Assembly (NCBI GenBank): GCA_036417435.1
Contig: CM070918.1
Location: forward strand, 34,060,023-34,124,022
Length of the DNA stretch: 64,000 nt
Direction: 5' to 3'
Origin: Inia geoffrensis
Taxonomy: Eukaryota > Chordata > Mammalia > Artiodactyla > Iniidae
The notes below the pieces were generated by a model. That model saw only the letters and a program-made list of their open reading frames with translations. It had not been told where the DNA came from and searched no databases. Below, piece by piece: positions 12,426 through 26,175 of the stretch. Position numbers and translations under genes: made by a program. Each line of letters opens with the position of its first letter. The stretch's first letter is position 1.

Positions 12426-13560
12426 CCCAACCCCAGAGCACTGATCTACACACTTTTCTCCAAAAGGGACAGGGCTTAAGTCATCACAGCTGGAACACAG
12501 ATGTGGGGGAGTGAGGAGCAGACATCATCTTCCTCTCTGCATGGATCCCAACTTCACTCGCTCGCAAAGCAGTATGTGGTCCCAGATCTGGCACTTTAAA
12601 GGCAACGTTGGGTGCTTCTGATGGCAGCTTCCTCCAGGCCAGGCAGAAGGAAAACGTCACACTTCTTCCAGTCTAGAACAACCTAGCTCTGCTTTGTTTA
12701 TTCACTCAACAAGTAAGTATCAAGTAGGTGCCAGGATTTGAGTAAAGAGTGATAAAAGATAGAGCCTGCAGCCTAGAGAGGCCAAGAGACAATACAAGAG
12801 GGAGAAAATGGAGACCCAGGAGTGGCTTTCTGAGGAGGTGACAGTAAAGCGAAGGAAGAGACAAGGGTTCCAGGCAAAGAGGACACCAGTACATAAGGAA
12901 AAAGAGAGAATGAAGACATCACTGCATGAAAGATATCAAAGTCATCTTCAAAGACATCAAAACAAAAGTGGAGAGTGGGTGGAGAGTGGTAAGTTGGCTC
13001 CAAAGAGCAAAGGAAGCTAGAAGCTAAATTCTGCAAAGGGGAGCAAAAATGAGAATGAAGCCCATGACACCTAAAGGCTCAGGAATGGGAGGAAGCAGGT
13101 ATGGTGGAGCATGGGGGCTGAGCGTTAAGGTGGAGATAGGCTCAAAGTCTGTGTACACAGCCGACTCCCCGATCTCCTCCCCTCTCATGTGTATTCAGGC
13201 AACTGTCGGGGGCAGGAGACGTTAAATTAGAGGCTCCAGACTCAAAGATACCAGGCAGAGAGAAGGGCTGCAATAAGGCACAGGGTTTAAAAACGCTGTA
13301 CTCAACGGGGAGCTCCCTGGGCCCTTCCTCCTCCCTGCTTCCAGAAAGTCAGCCACTAAATCATGCCTCCCAAAGAGGGGATTGGAAGGTTCATCTCTTG
13401 AGACCCAAGCCTAAGGAAAGAGAGACTTTCAGATCCAGAAGTTCAAGGGTCCCCCAGAGCCAAGGATGCCTTGCCACTTGATCATCCAACAGTGAAATTC
13501 ATCCACCAACAAGCTCCACAGATGAGCACAGAGCTTCCATCAGCTTTTGAGCACCTTTTT
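12426..13560. other. Non-coding interval with an ancient repeat remnant
   Basis: About 12700-12990 begins 'tttattcactcaacaagtaagtatcaagtaggtgcc' and continues with purine-rich text ('aatggagacccaggagtggctttctgaggaggtgacag'). This resembles an old interspersed repeat also seen at 24.7 and 56 kb in this window. I cannot name the family with certainty. The remainder shows no feature. Confidence 0.45.
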
Positions 13561-14280
13561 CTTAAATATTATAGCTAATGACTACAAGACATTTAAGCAG
13601 ATTCTCCAACATGAAAGAGAAAGACCTAAATTTACATAAAAATGGGATCTGGAGGAAACTTGAGACCATGCAGAGCACAAAAGGAAATAGTGCTTAAAAT
13701 CAAGTTATTAACAACCTCAGAGAAATAAAAGATGCTATATTGATGAACCAAGAATAGGCAGTTAAAGAACAGGAGCAATCAGAGTATAAGACAGAGCTCT
13801 TGGAAAAGTGTGACACCTCCAATAAAGACATTTTCACATGAAAATATTTTACTTCCATCCATATTTCTGTAGAAAGCTGTGGAAGGATGTGCTCCATGAA
13901 AATGAGAAGCAAGAAAGAGGAAGACATAAAACAAGAGAAAACACAGACTCCAACACAGGAAAACATAAAGATAAGTTTCAGGATGACAACCAGGTGGCAA
14001 AGCAAGAAAGCAATCGATCCAAACTGGAGAAGGAGAAAAAAACGTTTCCAGAGAGAGTTCCCTAGAAAAGAAAAACTAAATAAAAGAGAATTGATAAATT
14101 ATTATCTAATAGATATAACTGCTTAGAAACTGTTGATAGTGAATAATGGATTTGATGGAACACATGGAAACTAAACAAATATAGAAACAAGTCCATTATT
14201 AGCTTCAAGAAAAAGAAGTTTAAATGATTAAGGAAGTATAAGTACACTATTTTTCCCAGCAGTAAAAACCAAACTTAGCC
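13561..14280 (+). mobile_element. HAL1/L1 ORF1-like remnant
   Basis: Lysine/glutamate-rich broken frames ('gagaagcaagaaagaggaagacataaaacaagagaaaacacag'), a coiled-coil-like composition and A-rich bias suggest an old HAL1 or L1 ORF1 relic. Overlapping 70-100 codon frames at 13700-14126 on both strands are its debris. Family assignment is tentative. Confidence 0.4.
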
Positions 14281-16355
14281 CAAAATTATGTTGGGAGAAT
14301 GAAATTTTGGAGCAAGGGGGATGGTAAAGTAACAAAGCTATATACTCATATGTCACGAGTGGAAGTCAATAAAGCATTCCTATAAGTGGTAAGCAAAGCA
14401 GAAATCATATTATTTAGAAATGTGAAGGCAAATAATAGAAGAAACAGCTAGAAATTTTTCAAGGGTTCTCTCTGACGAGTAGAATGGGAGTGAAGAAGGG
14501 CAAGGTAAAGACCTTCTGTTTCTCTTTTAGGGTTATTTCATTGTTAACTAATTTATCATTGTTACCCTGATGAAAATAAAAATTAAAAAGATAGGAATAG
14601 ATTAACAGAAATACCAGAGTAAATCACAATCCAAACAGGTATAGGAATAGCTACTATGGAAATGAAGGTCATCCTTCTCACTGGAGTGATGAAAGAGCAA
14701 ACTCAGAGATGACAGATATGAAAGACCCAGAGTGAGTGATGGGCAATCTCTCAAGATCACTGAAAGGCCCACCTGGAGGACAATGGATTCTGTTAGCAGG
14801 ACTTGGACTCTGGGGAGGCAGGTGAGGCCCCTAGAGTGTCAAATTCAGGAAGGCACTCACTCTCAGCAGCATGCAAGGTCCACCTGACTTTGCAGACACT
14901 GACAGTGATCAATTTTGCACCCTCTGGGCCTCCCCTGGCCCACCCTAGTGCCAGCCTTTCTCTACACTCACCCACCCTCACCCATAGGTACAGTGGGTTG
15001 TAGCAGCAGTGTTTGCTGCTGAGAATTGCTCACCAAACAGAAGGAGAAATGTGCCTGGGGAAGGCTCACTGCTTGAGGGCTGGAGCAGAGGGAGAAGCAA
15101 GAAAAACGTGAAATAACTCCAGACTCTTCAAAAAAAAAAAAAAAAAAAAAAAATCACAAGGAGCACCACACTAGGGAAAAGGCTTCCTTTAGTAATCAAA
15201 GGGAACAAAGAGAGAAATTTTGTATCAATTAAATGCACAATCTACGGAGAAGATACAGTGGAAACAAACCTTTACTCCACGAAACAACAAAGCCTCAAAA
15301 TATATAAACACATTATTGGAAATACAGGAGAATGTCTGAAAACCACAAGCTCCTAAAGACTGACAGGTTAAGATATATGGAAAATAAGAATGTAGAGTAT
15401 TTGAAAAGCATAATTAACAAGGTTGATTTAATAAGCAGACTTAAGATACTTTTCCTAAAGACAGAATGCACATTTCTTTAAGCCTGTAGAATGTTTACAA
15501 AAATTAACTGTTTGACTACAAAGGAAATCTCAATATACTACCCAAAGGGGAAATCATATAGGCTCTATTCTCTACTTATAATGAAAAAAAAAAAAAAAAG
15601 ACCCTAGAAAAAAACAATATATGGATAGCTCTCTCCTCCTTACCTGTAGCCAACCCCCCCCCCCCCCCAAAAAATATTTCTCTAACCACTTATTTTTTAA
15701 TGCTATTTTCAAAATAACTCTTTGGTTAAAAAAGAATAAAAGTGTAAAATTATGGACTATTCACTTATGAAAGACAATGAAAGGAATATATATAAAAACT
15801 ACTGGACATGGCAAAACAGAAATTAGAGGATGATTTATAGCCTAAAAATATGTATTAAAAACTAAGAGAGGGAAAAAATAAACACACTATACATTCAGCT
15901 AAAATACCCAGGAAAACGTCAATCATATAAACTAAAACAAGTAAAATGAAGAATTAAGATGAAAGGGCAATCAAACAAGTAAAAAAGAGAGCATATCAAT
16001 AAAAGCAATTTTTAAAATATACTTAAAGACTAATAAAGTAAAACTCTGTCAAGTCTGACAAAGACAAAAAGTGGAGAAACCAAAGTAAACTACATTTGGA
16101 TTAAGAAAGCAGACATACTTAGAAATATGGGGAAAATTTTTAAGTGAAAATATTATGTAGAGCTTTACAATGATAAATTGAAAATCTAAGTGAAATGATC
16201 ATTTTTAAGAATTTTTAAAACATCTAGAAAATGATCAAATATTTACTCCCTCTCCTCATCTCCAAAAACAAAACAAAGCATATATTCATTCATTCAACAA
16301 ATATACATTAGCTGTTATTCTGAGATATCATAAGGAGTAAGGATTAGAAAGATTC
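14281..16355. other. AT-rich non-coding interval with homopolymer tracts
   Basis: Contains a poly(A) run at 15130-15153, another near 15583-15599 and a poly(C) run at 15654-15668. No gene, and no confidently assigned repeat apart from A-rich text typical of decayed LINEs. Confidence 0.5.
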
Positions 16356-18010
16356 ATCCCTTCCCCTAAATTAATCTATAAATTCAATCTGTTCCCAATA
16401 GAAATCCCAAAGGAATTTTAAAATGAAATTTGCAAGCTGATACAAATGTTTATCTGAAAAAGCAAATGTATGAGATGCTAAAATATCTTTTGAAATTTTA
16501 TATTGTATACAATGTTATTACATAATATTTACAATATCTATAACTTTCATAATTTAAGATTGAGTATTTGATAGAGATTATCTTTTTAATTATAAGATTT
16601 TAAACTTACTTTTATGTTATAACGGTAAAAACTGTGACGCTGCAGGATGAGACCAGTGGAATATTCCAGAGAACTGGCAATCCAGGGGCATATATAGGTG
16701 GAATATAGCATTAGACAGAGATTATCTTTCAAACCACAGAGAAAGAAATGGACAAATTACAAAAGGAACCTGTGGGTGTTACTAGAAATAAAAGGTTTGA
16801 TCTTTATGTCACACTGCACACCCAAGTAAAATCCCACTTGAGTGAAAGATCAAACTTTAAAAAAATTAAAAGTAGTAGAAGAAAATGTAGGAAAACATAC
16901 TTGTAATCTTGCAGGTGACAAAAGGCTTCATTATACCTCAATCCAGAAAGCAAAACTTGGTAATATTAAAACAAAACAAAGTAAAAATATAAGCAACAGG
17001 CTTAGAAAAAAATTTGATAAACTATAACAAAGAGTCAATAGCCATTATCAACAGAGGTCTATTGTAATTTGCTAAGAAGACAACACTACCGAAAAACAAG
17101 CAAAAGACAGAAACGGACCAATTCTCAGAACAAGAAATGTAATGGCAATAAACATGAAACCACATTTGAACTCACTGCTTAGGAAAGATAAATCAGAAGA
17201 AAAAACAACGTATTTCTGCAGGCACACTGGTTTGGTTAAACACTCAGACTGGTGTGCCAGACCTCCTGCGTTTGAGCCCAGGCTCTGCTATTACCTGCCT
17301 GTGGCCTTTGGCAAGCAACTCAACCTCTCTGTGCCTCAGCTTCCCTATATATAAAATATAGATTATAATACATTTTAGCTCTTTATTGTAATGATGCAAT
17401 GAGTTAATACTGTACATGTAAAGTGCTTTGAATAACACCTGGCACAGAGTAATCACTCAATAAATGTGAGCTCGATACCTTTTTATGACACGTGCACAAA
17501 GATGCACACACACCTGCTGCAAACACACACACACTCAAGCACAATCAGAAGTTCACTGCAATGCTATCTGCCATAGCGGAAAAACTGGAGGTGACTTCAA
17601 ATGACATCAATAGGCAATAGATAAATTTTATATCTCTAAAATACGAAATGACAACTGGCTATGAAAAAGAATGAGGAAGATTTGGACACCAGTATAGGAA
17701 AATATCTATGATAAATAAGTGTGGGGAAAAAGCAAATCACTGACTTCTATGGGGTGATCCAAATTATGTTCTTTAAATACGCTATGTGTACTATGTATAA
17801 ATAAATAACATCTGTATGTGCACGTGTATAATATGCACAGAAAATGTTATGAATGCTTGATATGTTATCAAACTGTTAGCAAAGGTGATCACCAGAGACG
17901 GAGGGAGGATTGGGGGAGAGGGTGAAAGGGAGACTATCAAATAAATTTCTACAGTCTTCTCTTTTTTTAAAAATAAGCATGTATGTTCTAAACATTACAA
18001 AAAATAAAAT
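16356..18010 (+). mobile_element. Old L1 3' part, interrupted by a MIR-like element
   Basis: Starts in ORF2 ('ttaatctataaattcaatctgttcccaatagaaatcccaaaggaattt') and ends in a 3' UTR with 'gcaaaggtgatcaccagagacggagggagg' and a T/A-rich tail. Stops and frameshifts are abundant. The MIR at 17225-17480 splits it. Confidence 0.65.
17225..17480 (+). repeat. MIR SINE
   Basis: Well-preserved MIR: 'cctgcgtttgagcccaggctctgctattacctgcctgtggcctttggcaagcaactcaacctctctgtgcctcagcttcc', then 'cacctggcacagagtaatcactcaataaatgtg'. Confidence 0.93.
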
Positions 18011-18639
18011 AGAAATCATGATCAGTTAGAATAAATTCTCAAAAAAACTGACTCAGACAATGGTAAGCAAAAGAAAATTATGAAATCAAAAAGTCCTGCA
18101 ACTTTTTCTTTTTTCAAGAAGACAGAATGATTGGCAAAGGAATTAGTCGAGTTATGCTTCAAAGAATGTCAGTTTAGCTACGGTTTTTCAAATACTTTGA
18201 ACATGGGCTAAACATGTCAAAGTCATACATCTCTCACAGACAAACAGTCTATAATAAATAGTCTCCATTAATTGTTTCCATTGTCCATAATATTTTGTAA
18301 GTTTTACATCCCCGGGAAAATAACGTTTGCCAAATTCAAACCAGGGACCTTCAATATTACTTAGATGACATAAATTAAAATGAGACTGACCTAAGCCAGT
18401 TGTGTTTATCAACCTGATCTCCTCTGAAAAGGAGAAATGAAGTCAAATACCCTTTAATACTATATATTAGTGGAGTAATATAATACATTTTGACAAGTTG
18501 AACAGTTGTAACAGGCGGCCATTAAAGTCTCTACAGGGCCTGTTTGGAAAGAAAACAGGAGTGAGAGACAGCTCTATAACTGGGTTTTAAGAACAGCTCA
18601 GCCATCAACTATATCCTAACCAAGTACTTTTATCCAGTT
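18011..18639. other. Non-coding interval
   Basis: Unique AT-rich sequence with no feature recognised. Confidence 0.5.
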
Positions 18640-19540
18640 AATTTACGGAGGGAATCCCTTAGGGTCTCCAGCCGTCTACCACTGTAGCTCATTAGAGTCT
18701 AATATCCAACTTTTCTCATTGTAACACAGAGCATTTATGCTTAAAATGTAATTAAACTTAAAACAAACAAGATCTTTATTCCCTGACAGTCCTGCTATTT
18801 TTAAATTGACAAAGGCATGAACTTATATAGGATTATTTAGAAAGCACTATACATTTCAGCCACTTATGGCAAGACATTTGCCCAACTGTTCATCCTGCGT
18901 GCAATTAGAAATCTAAATACTTGGGTAACGGGTTTCTTTTGGGAATTAAACTTGCAGATCTCTTACAAACGAGTAATGTGGTAAGACTTGCTGTCCAATG
19001 AGGTGTCTTATTGAAATATCCCAGGCCGTTTCACTTGTCACAGCTGTCGTTTCAGCCGCTTGCACTCACAGTGTATAGCTTTCATTACGAAAATAGAAAT
19101 TTGTGTCCTAAGTGCTGTTACATTACTAATGCTAAATATTTAATTCCCTGGGGTTCCAATTATGGTTGAGCACTGGCAACACTGATTCTACTTTTTAATA
19201 ACAACTGTAAAAGCAATTTGAGCATTTTTCAATTAATTAAATACATAGTAAATGAGTAACCTCTTGTCATTTTGCCCTCCAGGACCCGAGCTAATTGGTG
19301 TAGAATAAAATGTTTTGAAAATTAACCAATATTCCAGTCTGCACACTGTTATACCATTAAATTACAGTTTGCAAAATGAAGTTTGTCTTCTAATAGTTAT
19401 GCTCAGTATAGTCTGCAGATACGAGAAGGTACCTGCGTTTTATGTACTTAACCGTGTCTCTAATTAGAGCAGAGTTGAAAGCTGAGTGTCGTTCCTCTAA
19501 ACACTAGTCCGTATCAATAATACTTCGCATTGTTCACATA
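18640..19540. promoter_or_regulatory. Candidate long conserved non-coding enhancer
   Basis: About 900 bp without repeats, microsatellites or homopolymers. It is rich in homeodomain-type words: 'tgtaattaaac' (18748), 'caattaattaaatac' (19231), 'gagctaattggtg' (19288), 'ctctaattagagc' (19460, a near palindrome). This texture is typical of deeply conserved developmental enhancers. Location about 26 kb upstream of IRX5 fits such a role. Conservation itself was not testable. Confidence 0.35.
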
Positions 19541-21195
19541 TAAATGCAACATAGGAGAGTTTCCCAGCTTTCAGGATGCATATTCACAACTTAGCTTAAA
19601 CAGTTTAAAAAGTTTATCCGTAAGAATTCTTATTGTCAATTATACTCACAGGAAAAAAGTCCAAAAATAAATGTTTATAGATTTCTTTCACGAAAGAAAG
19701 TTACAAATCAAACATCTGGGAAAGTCCTTCTTTGCTAAACACTTTGTTGAAGTTTCTCCTTCTGCCATAGAACAATGTCGTAAATAAACTCTAAATTGGT
19801 TTCTCAGCTTTAAAAGGATGGTGAGGATGAATCATAAAAGCAGATGCTGTTTTACCCACATTCTAAAATGAATCTTTTTCTGAAGTGCAATGAAACCTGA
19901 TTAAAGACACCATCTCCTTGCAGAAAAACGTCTCTGACAGGTGTTCCTCCAGCTCCAAGTCTTGACTGGCCATAATCTAAAGTCCATACTTGGAAAGTGA
20001 ATGCCTTTTTGGCAGCTGTCTTTCTAACAAGAGATGATCCCCTAAACAGGTTTCACTGAATTAGGGATCTCCAAAAAAGCATTATGGTTCATGGAAGAAG
20101 ACCCAGAAAGTGAAATGAATCACTCTGGGAGAGAAGGGAAAAAATAGGGAAAATTTAATAATTTCCATACCAATTTTTAGGGTTTAAATCTTTAATATTT
20201 CTAAGATGTTAGTAACATCTTTGAGAAATGAATTTTAATTACAGGATTAACTTGATAGCACCAGTCTGTTAATATAAATAGATCGGACTAAATTTCCAAT
20301 TTTTAAAAAGCTAAACTGGATAATGATTTAGAACATTTTAGAATTTGGGGGTTGGGTTGACTTCTCAGGAAGCAATCTCTACTCCATCAGCAAATACACA
20401 CCCACACATATATAAATGAAAAGAAAAATATAAATTTGTTAAAGGTTTATTTAAATATTATTCTATTTGGAATGTAACATCTTAATAGACCTTCAAAAAC
20501 ATTGGTTTAATATAACCTATCATTTACAATTCTTAAAACAAAAAGCAATAGAGTCTGTAAATGACAAATTAAATTCAGTTACGCAAATTGTTTTTGCCAA
20601 AGACTAATTTTTTCCAGCTCAAAAACAGCTATATTTTGAAATCTGAAAGTAAAAATAAAGGAAACTTGTGATTTGGATACAAGTGGTACAGATATATTGT
20701 TTGTATTAAGAAATGGATCAGAATACACTCCCAAACTCTTTAGCACCTGGTTTTGAAAACTAATAATTTCATTAACTGACTACTCATATGTGGCCAAAAC
20801 CACTAAACAAAACAATATTTGGTTCTCTAAAAACACTGGACAATTATCTACAGTAATAACTAATGCCACTATATTTAGTACCAGAGTCCCCAGGTTCTTG
20901 TACACAACTGACCATCAGTCCTTGGATCCCAAACGGGCAGTCTCCAGCCCTCCAGCAGCAGCAGGGTGACGGCTGGTTGAAGATGACAGACTTCTCCCTT
21001 AGGATCACATGCTGATCAAGTTCTCCTCCTCTCGCTTTGGAAGATCTGACACTTCACAGACTCGGAAGGGTTGGCAGCCCCAACTGCACACTGAGAACTA
21101 ATGTGTCTGCACACTGTAAACTAATAAGTCTCACCTCTTACTCACCAGTACGATAACTTAGGGGCTAATGGGGGAAAGCCCACAGGGCTGGAAAG
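19541..21195. other. Non-coding interval
   Basis: AT-rich unique sequence; no gene or clear repeat seen. Confidence 0.5.
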
Positions 21196-21199
21196 CAGA

Positions 21200-21405
21200 G
21201 CTGCTGAGCTCAATCCTGAGAGCGCTAACAGCAGTGTGACCTTGGACGCGTCACTGGACACCTCTGCACCTCTGGTCTCCTGGCTCTGACATGGGGCTCT
21301 GACAATATAACCACTGCATCGCTCTGAGGATCCAATGAGAAAACACGATGAAGCCCTGCAAAGCACCATGGAAATGTCAGACAGCCAAGTTTCTAGTCTA
21401 ATGGT
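21200..21405 (+). repeat. MIR SINE fragment
   Basis: 'gcagtgtgaccttggacgcgtcac...cctctgcacctctggtctcc' followed by 'ccaatgagaaaacacgatgaagccctgcaaagc' matches the MIR order on the + strand with divergence. Confidence 0.75.
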
Positions 21406-21419
21406 CACCTGCCAGCATC

Positions 21420-24100
21420 TTTAATAAAGAATTTTTCATTGTTCTTGTGCAAACAAACTAAAGTAAAAAAATATATGTAACGCATCCATAATAACGTGCA
21501 TTAAAAAAACTAGAATCATTAAGGGCTAGGCAGTTTTGACTAGAGATGCTTTTTTAGAATTAAGCCTTTAGCTTTAGTCCCAATAAATTACAAGCCCAAA
21601 GAGCATATGTTTAGCATTTTACTTTTTTAAAAAAGGAAAAAGATGCAATAGGATAAAGAGAAGGAGAATTTGCAGGATATTATCATGATATAGGCATCAT
21701 TTAATAAACTATGAATTTAAAATGAGGCCTGTTTTAAACCTGATTTTCTTTTCTAAGGTGTATTCAACTAGCTGCCTTAGTTCCCAGACACAAGGCTCAG
21801 AGCTCCCCTATCCTGGCTAGAATCAGCTTCTGCAGAGCTTTGCTGAGTAGAGAAGCATGTTGAGGGGAGGAATTACAGCAGATCTGCCCCATTTTACCAC
21901 CCGCTGGCTAGAACGCAGAGAACCGACAGGCTAAGGAGTAAGAGTTTTCAGGGAGGCAAGGGTTGCTTGAAAGTTATTAATACACAACTGAGGCATCTGA
22001 CCCATTTAGTGGGTCCCCGGAAGTCCTTTCTCATGCCTGCCTATATTCTCATGAGCTCCATCACCTGTTTCCAAGTCCACAGAAGTATAAAAGCAGTAAA
22101 TTGAAGGGCAGAGGGAAGGCTACCAGGAGGGCATGTGAGAAACACAGCTGACAGCCATTGAAGAAAGAAGACTGGTTTAAGAAATGCCCAGAAGAATTAA
22201 AAACCAACAAGAACGACAAGAAACTAAAAACAAAAAAGAACACCTAAGTCCTTTAATGAGAGCTGAGTCATGCAGTGCAATTCTTACTGAAGACCATGAG
22301 TTACTATCAAAGTGCACTGAGACTCTACCTTTTCTTCAAGATAAGAGGGACAGGTATGGTCCATTTTAAAAAGGTTTCCATCACAAATAGTTAATGTTCA
22401 TTCTTAAAACTTGGCTATTTTGAATAACCTATTCCCTGAGGGTTCCAGATTATCGTGGTTTTTACTGTAGTTAGATAGTTTTATGGTTAATGTACTGTGG
22501 TAAAAATAAATATAGCTTAGCCTAAGCGTCTCCACTGAAAATATGTCATAAAATGACAAATAAAATAGGTCAATAACCAAACCCACAGTAAATAATTCAA
22601 GCCCTAAAGTACATAACATTAGAATAAACTAAAACTAGCCCTCTTCAACACTGACCATAAATATATTCAAAATGGACTTTTCAAAATGAAAAGTGAAAAT
22701 CTCCAAAGGTAAATGGGGAGAAAAGAGACATAAAATTACTAACTTATACCCTTTTGATAAAATCTAAGTAATCACACACTACACTCATGAGAAGAGGCTG
22801 TAGGAGAACAAACCTAGCCTATGCATCTGGGTGAGGATCTAGTAATATTTCACACCATTCTAATTTGATTTCACATCATAATGGCCTAGTAGGTGCTCAA
22901 TATATTGTTGTTTATCTGAAACACAATTTGCAACTGGTCTGGTTGCCATATAAATAAAAGAAGGGAGATACTGGGAATATCACCAACTTTTCTTGGGGGT
23001 GTTTAGTTAGATCTCTAAGACATACGGAAAGGGAAAGAGTTCAAGATTGTAAAGGAAACCACTCCACTGCTGGCTACGAAGCACACATTGGTTTTGACTG
23101 CATCTGGGGGCAAAAACTGCCGGGTGAAGAATGTCCCATCCTGGTTATTTTTCAGAGTAGGAGACTGTGGCTAATCTAAAGATACTCCAAATAGCACCAG
23201 AAGATGATGAGGACCAAGTCAGAGTCCCCCCGTCACAGCTCGCATGAGCCTTGCTACTAGGTCGTCCTGTTTGGTCGGGCCACAAAAGATGTCCTGATTT
23301 GTGGCTTTGGGGAAATAGGGTAGCCGGGTGACCTCTATGGGGCCCCTTGGGGGCAGGGGGAGGTGACAAAGGCTATCATAGCATTAGCAAGCCTCCTCTA
23401 CCTGCTTCCCTGGTGCTGATGATGTCAGGGTTTTAGTAACCCCGCTGTTTTCGACTTTAATTTACATGGCTATTTGGCTTGAGCATTTTATAGAGTATGT
23501 GACCATCTGAGCCATTTGAGGCAGGTATACTTGCCTTTAATGTCTACTGGCCTAGTTTATGCATTGTTATGCTGTCTACCACTCTGTTACCTCAAAGCTA
23601 AGATATCAGTAAGCTGTGCAGTTTTTCCCATCGGGTGTGAATTCTAGACAGTATACCGGGCCATGGACGTGGGCATCCTCTAGGTCCCCATCCTTACCCC
23701 AGTTTGTGAAAAGCTTAACTCTACTTTCCAGGTCCAAAATTCACATAGCACACCAAAAGGTGGTCAGAGCACCAAGGATATTACCAAATCACTTTATGGC
23801 AAGGTTTTCTCTCTCATATAGTTCATAGTCAGAATCTCATGTGTCTATCTCATAAAGACCTGGGCTAAGTATGAATTTTACAAACACTTATACATGTTCA
23901 GTGTATGCCACTGCATCTTTCACTCCACCAATAAAGGACATTTTAGGCTGCAACCGACTGGCGAGTAGGGGCAGATTACTCATTGTTTATGCCATTTTGA
24001 AGGAAAAAAATCCAGGAATTTAGAAACTATAAAGGTAAACTTAGCGAGGCCTCCAAAGGCTATTTAGAGACAGGGCAGAAGAAAGGGGACGTTTTCTGTC
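21420..24100. other. Non-coding interval
   Basis: No gene supported. Frames at 22061-22619 and 23145-23828 are below 75 codons with no domain or splice context. Mixed unique sequence. Confidence 0.5.
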
Positions 24101-24107
24101 CTTTGAG

Positions 24108-24334
24108 CAGGGGTTGGCAACTACAGCCCATGGGCTAAATTCAGCCTGCAGTCTGTTTTCATAAATGTTATTGGAACACTTTTGTAAAAGTGTCACTGGA
24201 ACTCAGCCACACCCACTTGTCTATGGCTGCTTTTGCGTTGCAATGACAAAACAGTTGCAACAGACATTGTCTGGCCCACAAAGCCAAAAATATTCATTAT
24301 CTGGCTCCTTCGAGAAAAAGTTTGCCAAGCCCTG
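24108..24334. mobile_element. hAT-like MER-type DNA transposon (MITE)
   Basis: Short non-autonomous element with inverted ends 'caggggttggcaac' and 'gtttgccaagccctg'. The interior phrase 'ttattggaacac...ctcagccacacccacttgtctatggctgc' is familiar from a common mammalian MER element. Flanks 'ctttgag'/'ctttaga' may be a decayed 8-bp duplication. It carries no transposase; frames across it are accidental. Confidence 0.7.
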
Positions 24335-26175
24335 CTTTAGAGGCTCTCTCTCTCTGAGAAGGATGGGAACCCCAGGAAAGCTGCCCCAGGAGAGCCCGAC
24401 CTTCAGTGGCCTCTTCTCTGGTCTCCCTGCAGCCCTGAGGCATCCAGATGCTAGTTTCAGTGTTATCTGGTAATTGCTCCTACCTAATGGCCTGAAACAC
24501 ATCCCCCTTTCCAGTCATGAGATGCCCAAAGAAGACACAAGAACATGAAATCATCAGAAATGTAGCAGAATCTGTAAGTTTCCCTTCCAGCTCCACACTC
24601 ACCCCACATTGATTGAGCACCTGGGCCCGCCTCACCTGTGCATTCGACATCAAATGCAGGAAAACCCCCAAGAGGGTGATGTTAAAGGATATGTGGGATT
24701 TCACCAGAGAACAGTGAGAGGAGGGAAGGCCTTCCCAACAGAAGAGGCCACAGATGCATAGGTGCTGCACATGCATGACTGAGGTGGCAGTGCACGCCAC
24801 GATCTACTCCAGGAAAACCAGCTGCTGGAGAGAAGGGTCACAGGCTGGAGTGGTCGAAAATGATGTACGAGGGGTCCTCTGGCCAGGTGGAGAGCAGCCT
24901 TAGGAATGGTGCCGAGAAGCTGAGGAGCGTTAGGCAGAAGGTGTCTCTAAAGGATTTAAGCAAGCGGGGTGGGGGGGGGGCGGTGACATGATCTGATCTC
25001 CATGTTAGGAAGATCACTCTGACGGCAGGGGCGAGGTGGGTGGGGGGTGGAGGATGTCTATGCTCTCCCATAAGCCACTGTATCCTGCCCAGCACAGCCA
25101 CTCCGAAAGGCCCTAATCACCCTTTTCTTTGCACTCGAAGCAGTTTGACTTTCTTCCCCTGGAACCTCAGAGCACCTTCTGGACAACTGATAAGGTGTAT
25201 AATTCCCATCCCCAATCCTCATTTTCTTGACTGCTTCCCAGTTCCATGCTTCTCCACCTATCTGTAGTGAAGGGCCAATCGTTTGTTGTCTTTTTGTTTT
25301 GCTTCTAATTTCCAATCTTCTGCAGACCAATATTTTTGTAAAATATAAAATCGTGCATGTGGATATCATGGCAAAGTCAAATCGCCATGTAAGTTTCTAA
25401 ATGCTTTCTCTTATTATTTGGTATTTATCTTGTCACAGGCTGATAAATGTTTGTGGATTTCTGGTTTGTGGTCCAACACGTAAGGAGCTTAGATGTCACC
25501 AACTCCAATATAAAACAAGTAAAAAAATGAACAAACTGAAAAATCAGCCAATCTCGTGAGATGCGTAAGGCAAGTGCAGTTACAGGGCAAACTTCTGCCC
25601 CTAAAGCTGGAGTGAGAGACAGATGAGTACAGAAAATCACAACTCAGTAGAGCAGAAACCGGTAAGCAGAAACCTCCATGGGAGCCAGTGGCAGGGTGGG
25701 AGAACCTGAACTGTAATTGCCCAGTTGCTGGAGGCTCAGTGTGGACAACTCTGAAGGCAAAAGTTCCAGGGGGGCCCAGTCACAGGGAGCTCCCACCCTT
25801 TAGTGAGTTTCACCTCCAGGAGCTCATCCAGGTCCTCACAGTGAATGTCCAGGAAAAATCCCCTCATGCTTCTGGCAGGGGGAGGGGAAAAGGAAGCATT
25901 TTTGAAACGTGCCAGAGCTTTCTTCTTAACAAGGTCTGCTCTCAGGAGAAACTATTTTCATAGAGCCTAACCTGCTAAGGTTTTACCAGAGCCTAACTGA
26001 CCTGAAGGAAAAGAAATACTCACTTCCAGCTGGCCATAGCCTTCCACAGGGAGGAAGGGAAATATGTAACTGCAGCCTGCTCTAGCCACCCTGTCCTACC
26101 TAAGGGGGTGGGAGACTGAGGAGTGCGAAGTTCTGACAAGAGGTGCAGCAGGCTTATTAAAAGACAGAGACCTAA
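24335..26175. other. Non-coding interval with an ancient repeat remnant
   Basis: About 24690-25030 contains 'ggtgacatgatctgatctccatgttaggaagatcactctgacggcagg', matching the same unnamed ancient repeat as at 55.9-56.8 kb. A poly(G) stretch lies at about 24967-24980. The rest is featureless; frames up to 106 codons there overlap on both strands and look accidental. Confidence 0.5.

Noticed and set aside
13700..14126. Overlapping 70-100 codon frames on both strands
   Set aside because: Remnant of a HAL1/L1 ORF1-like element.
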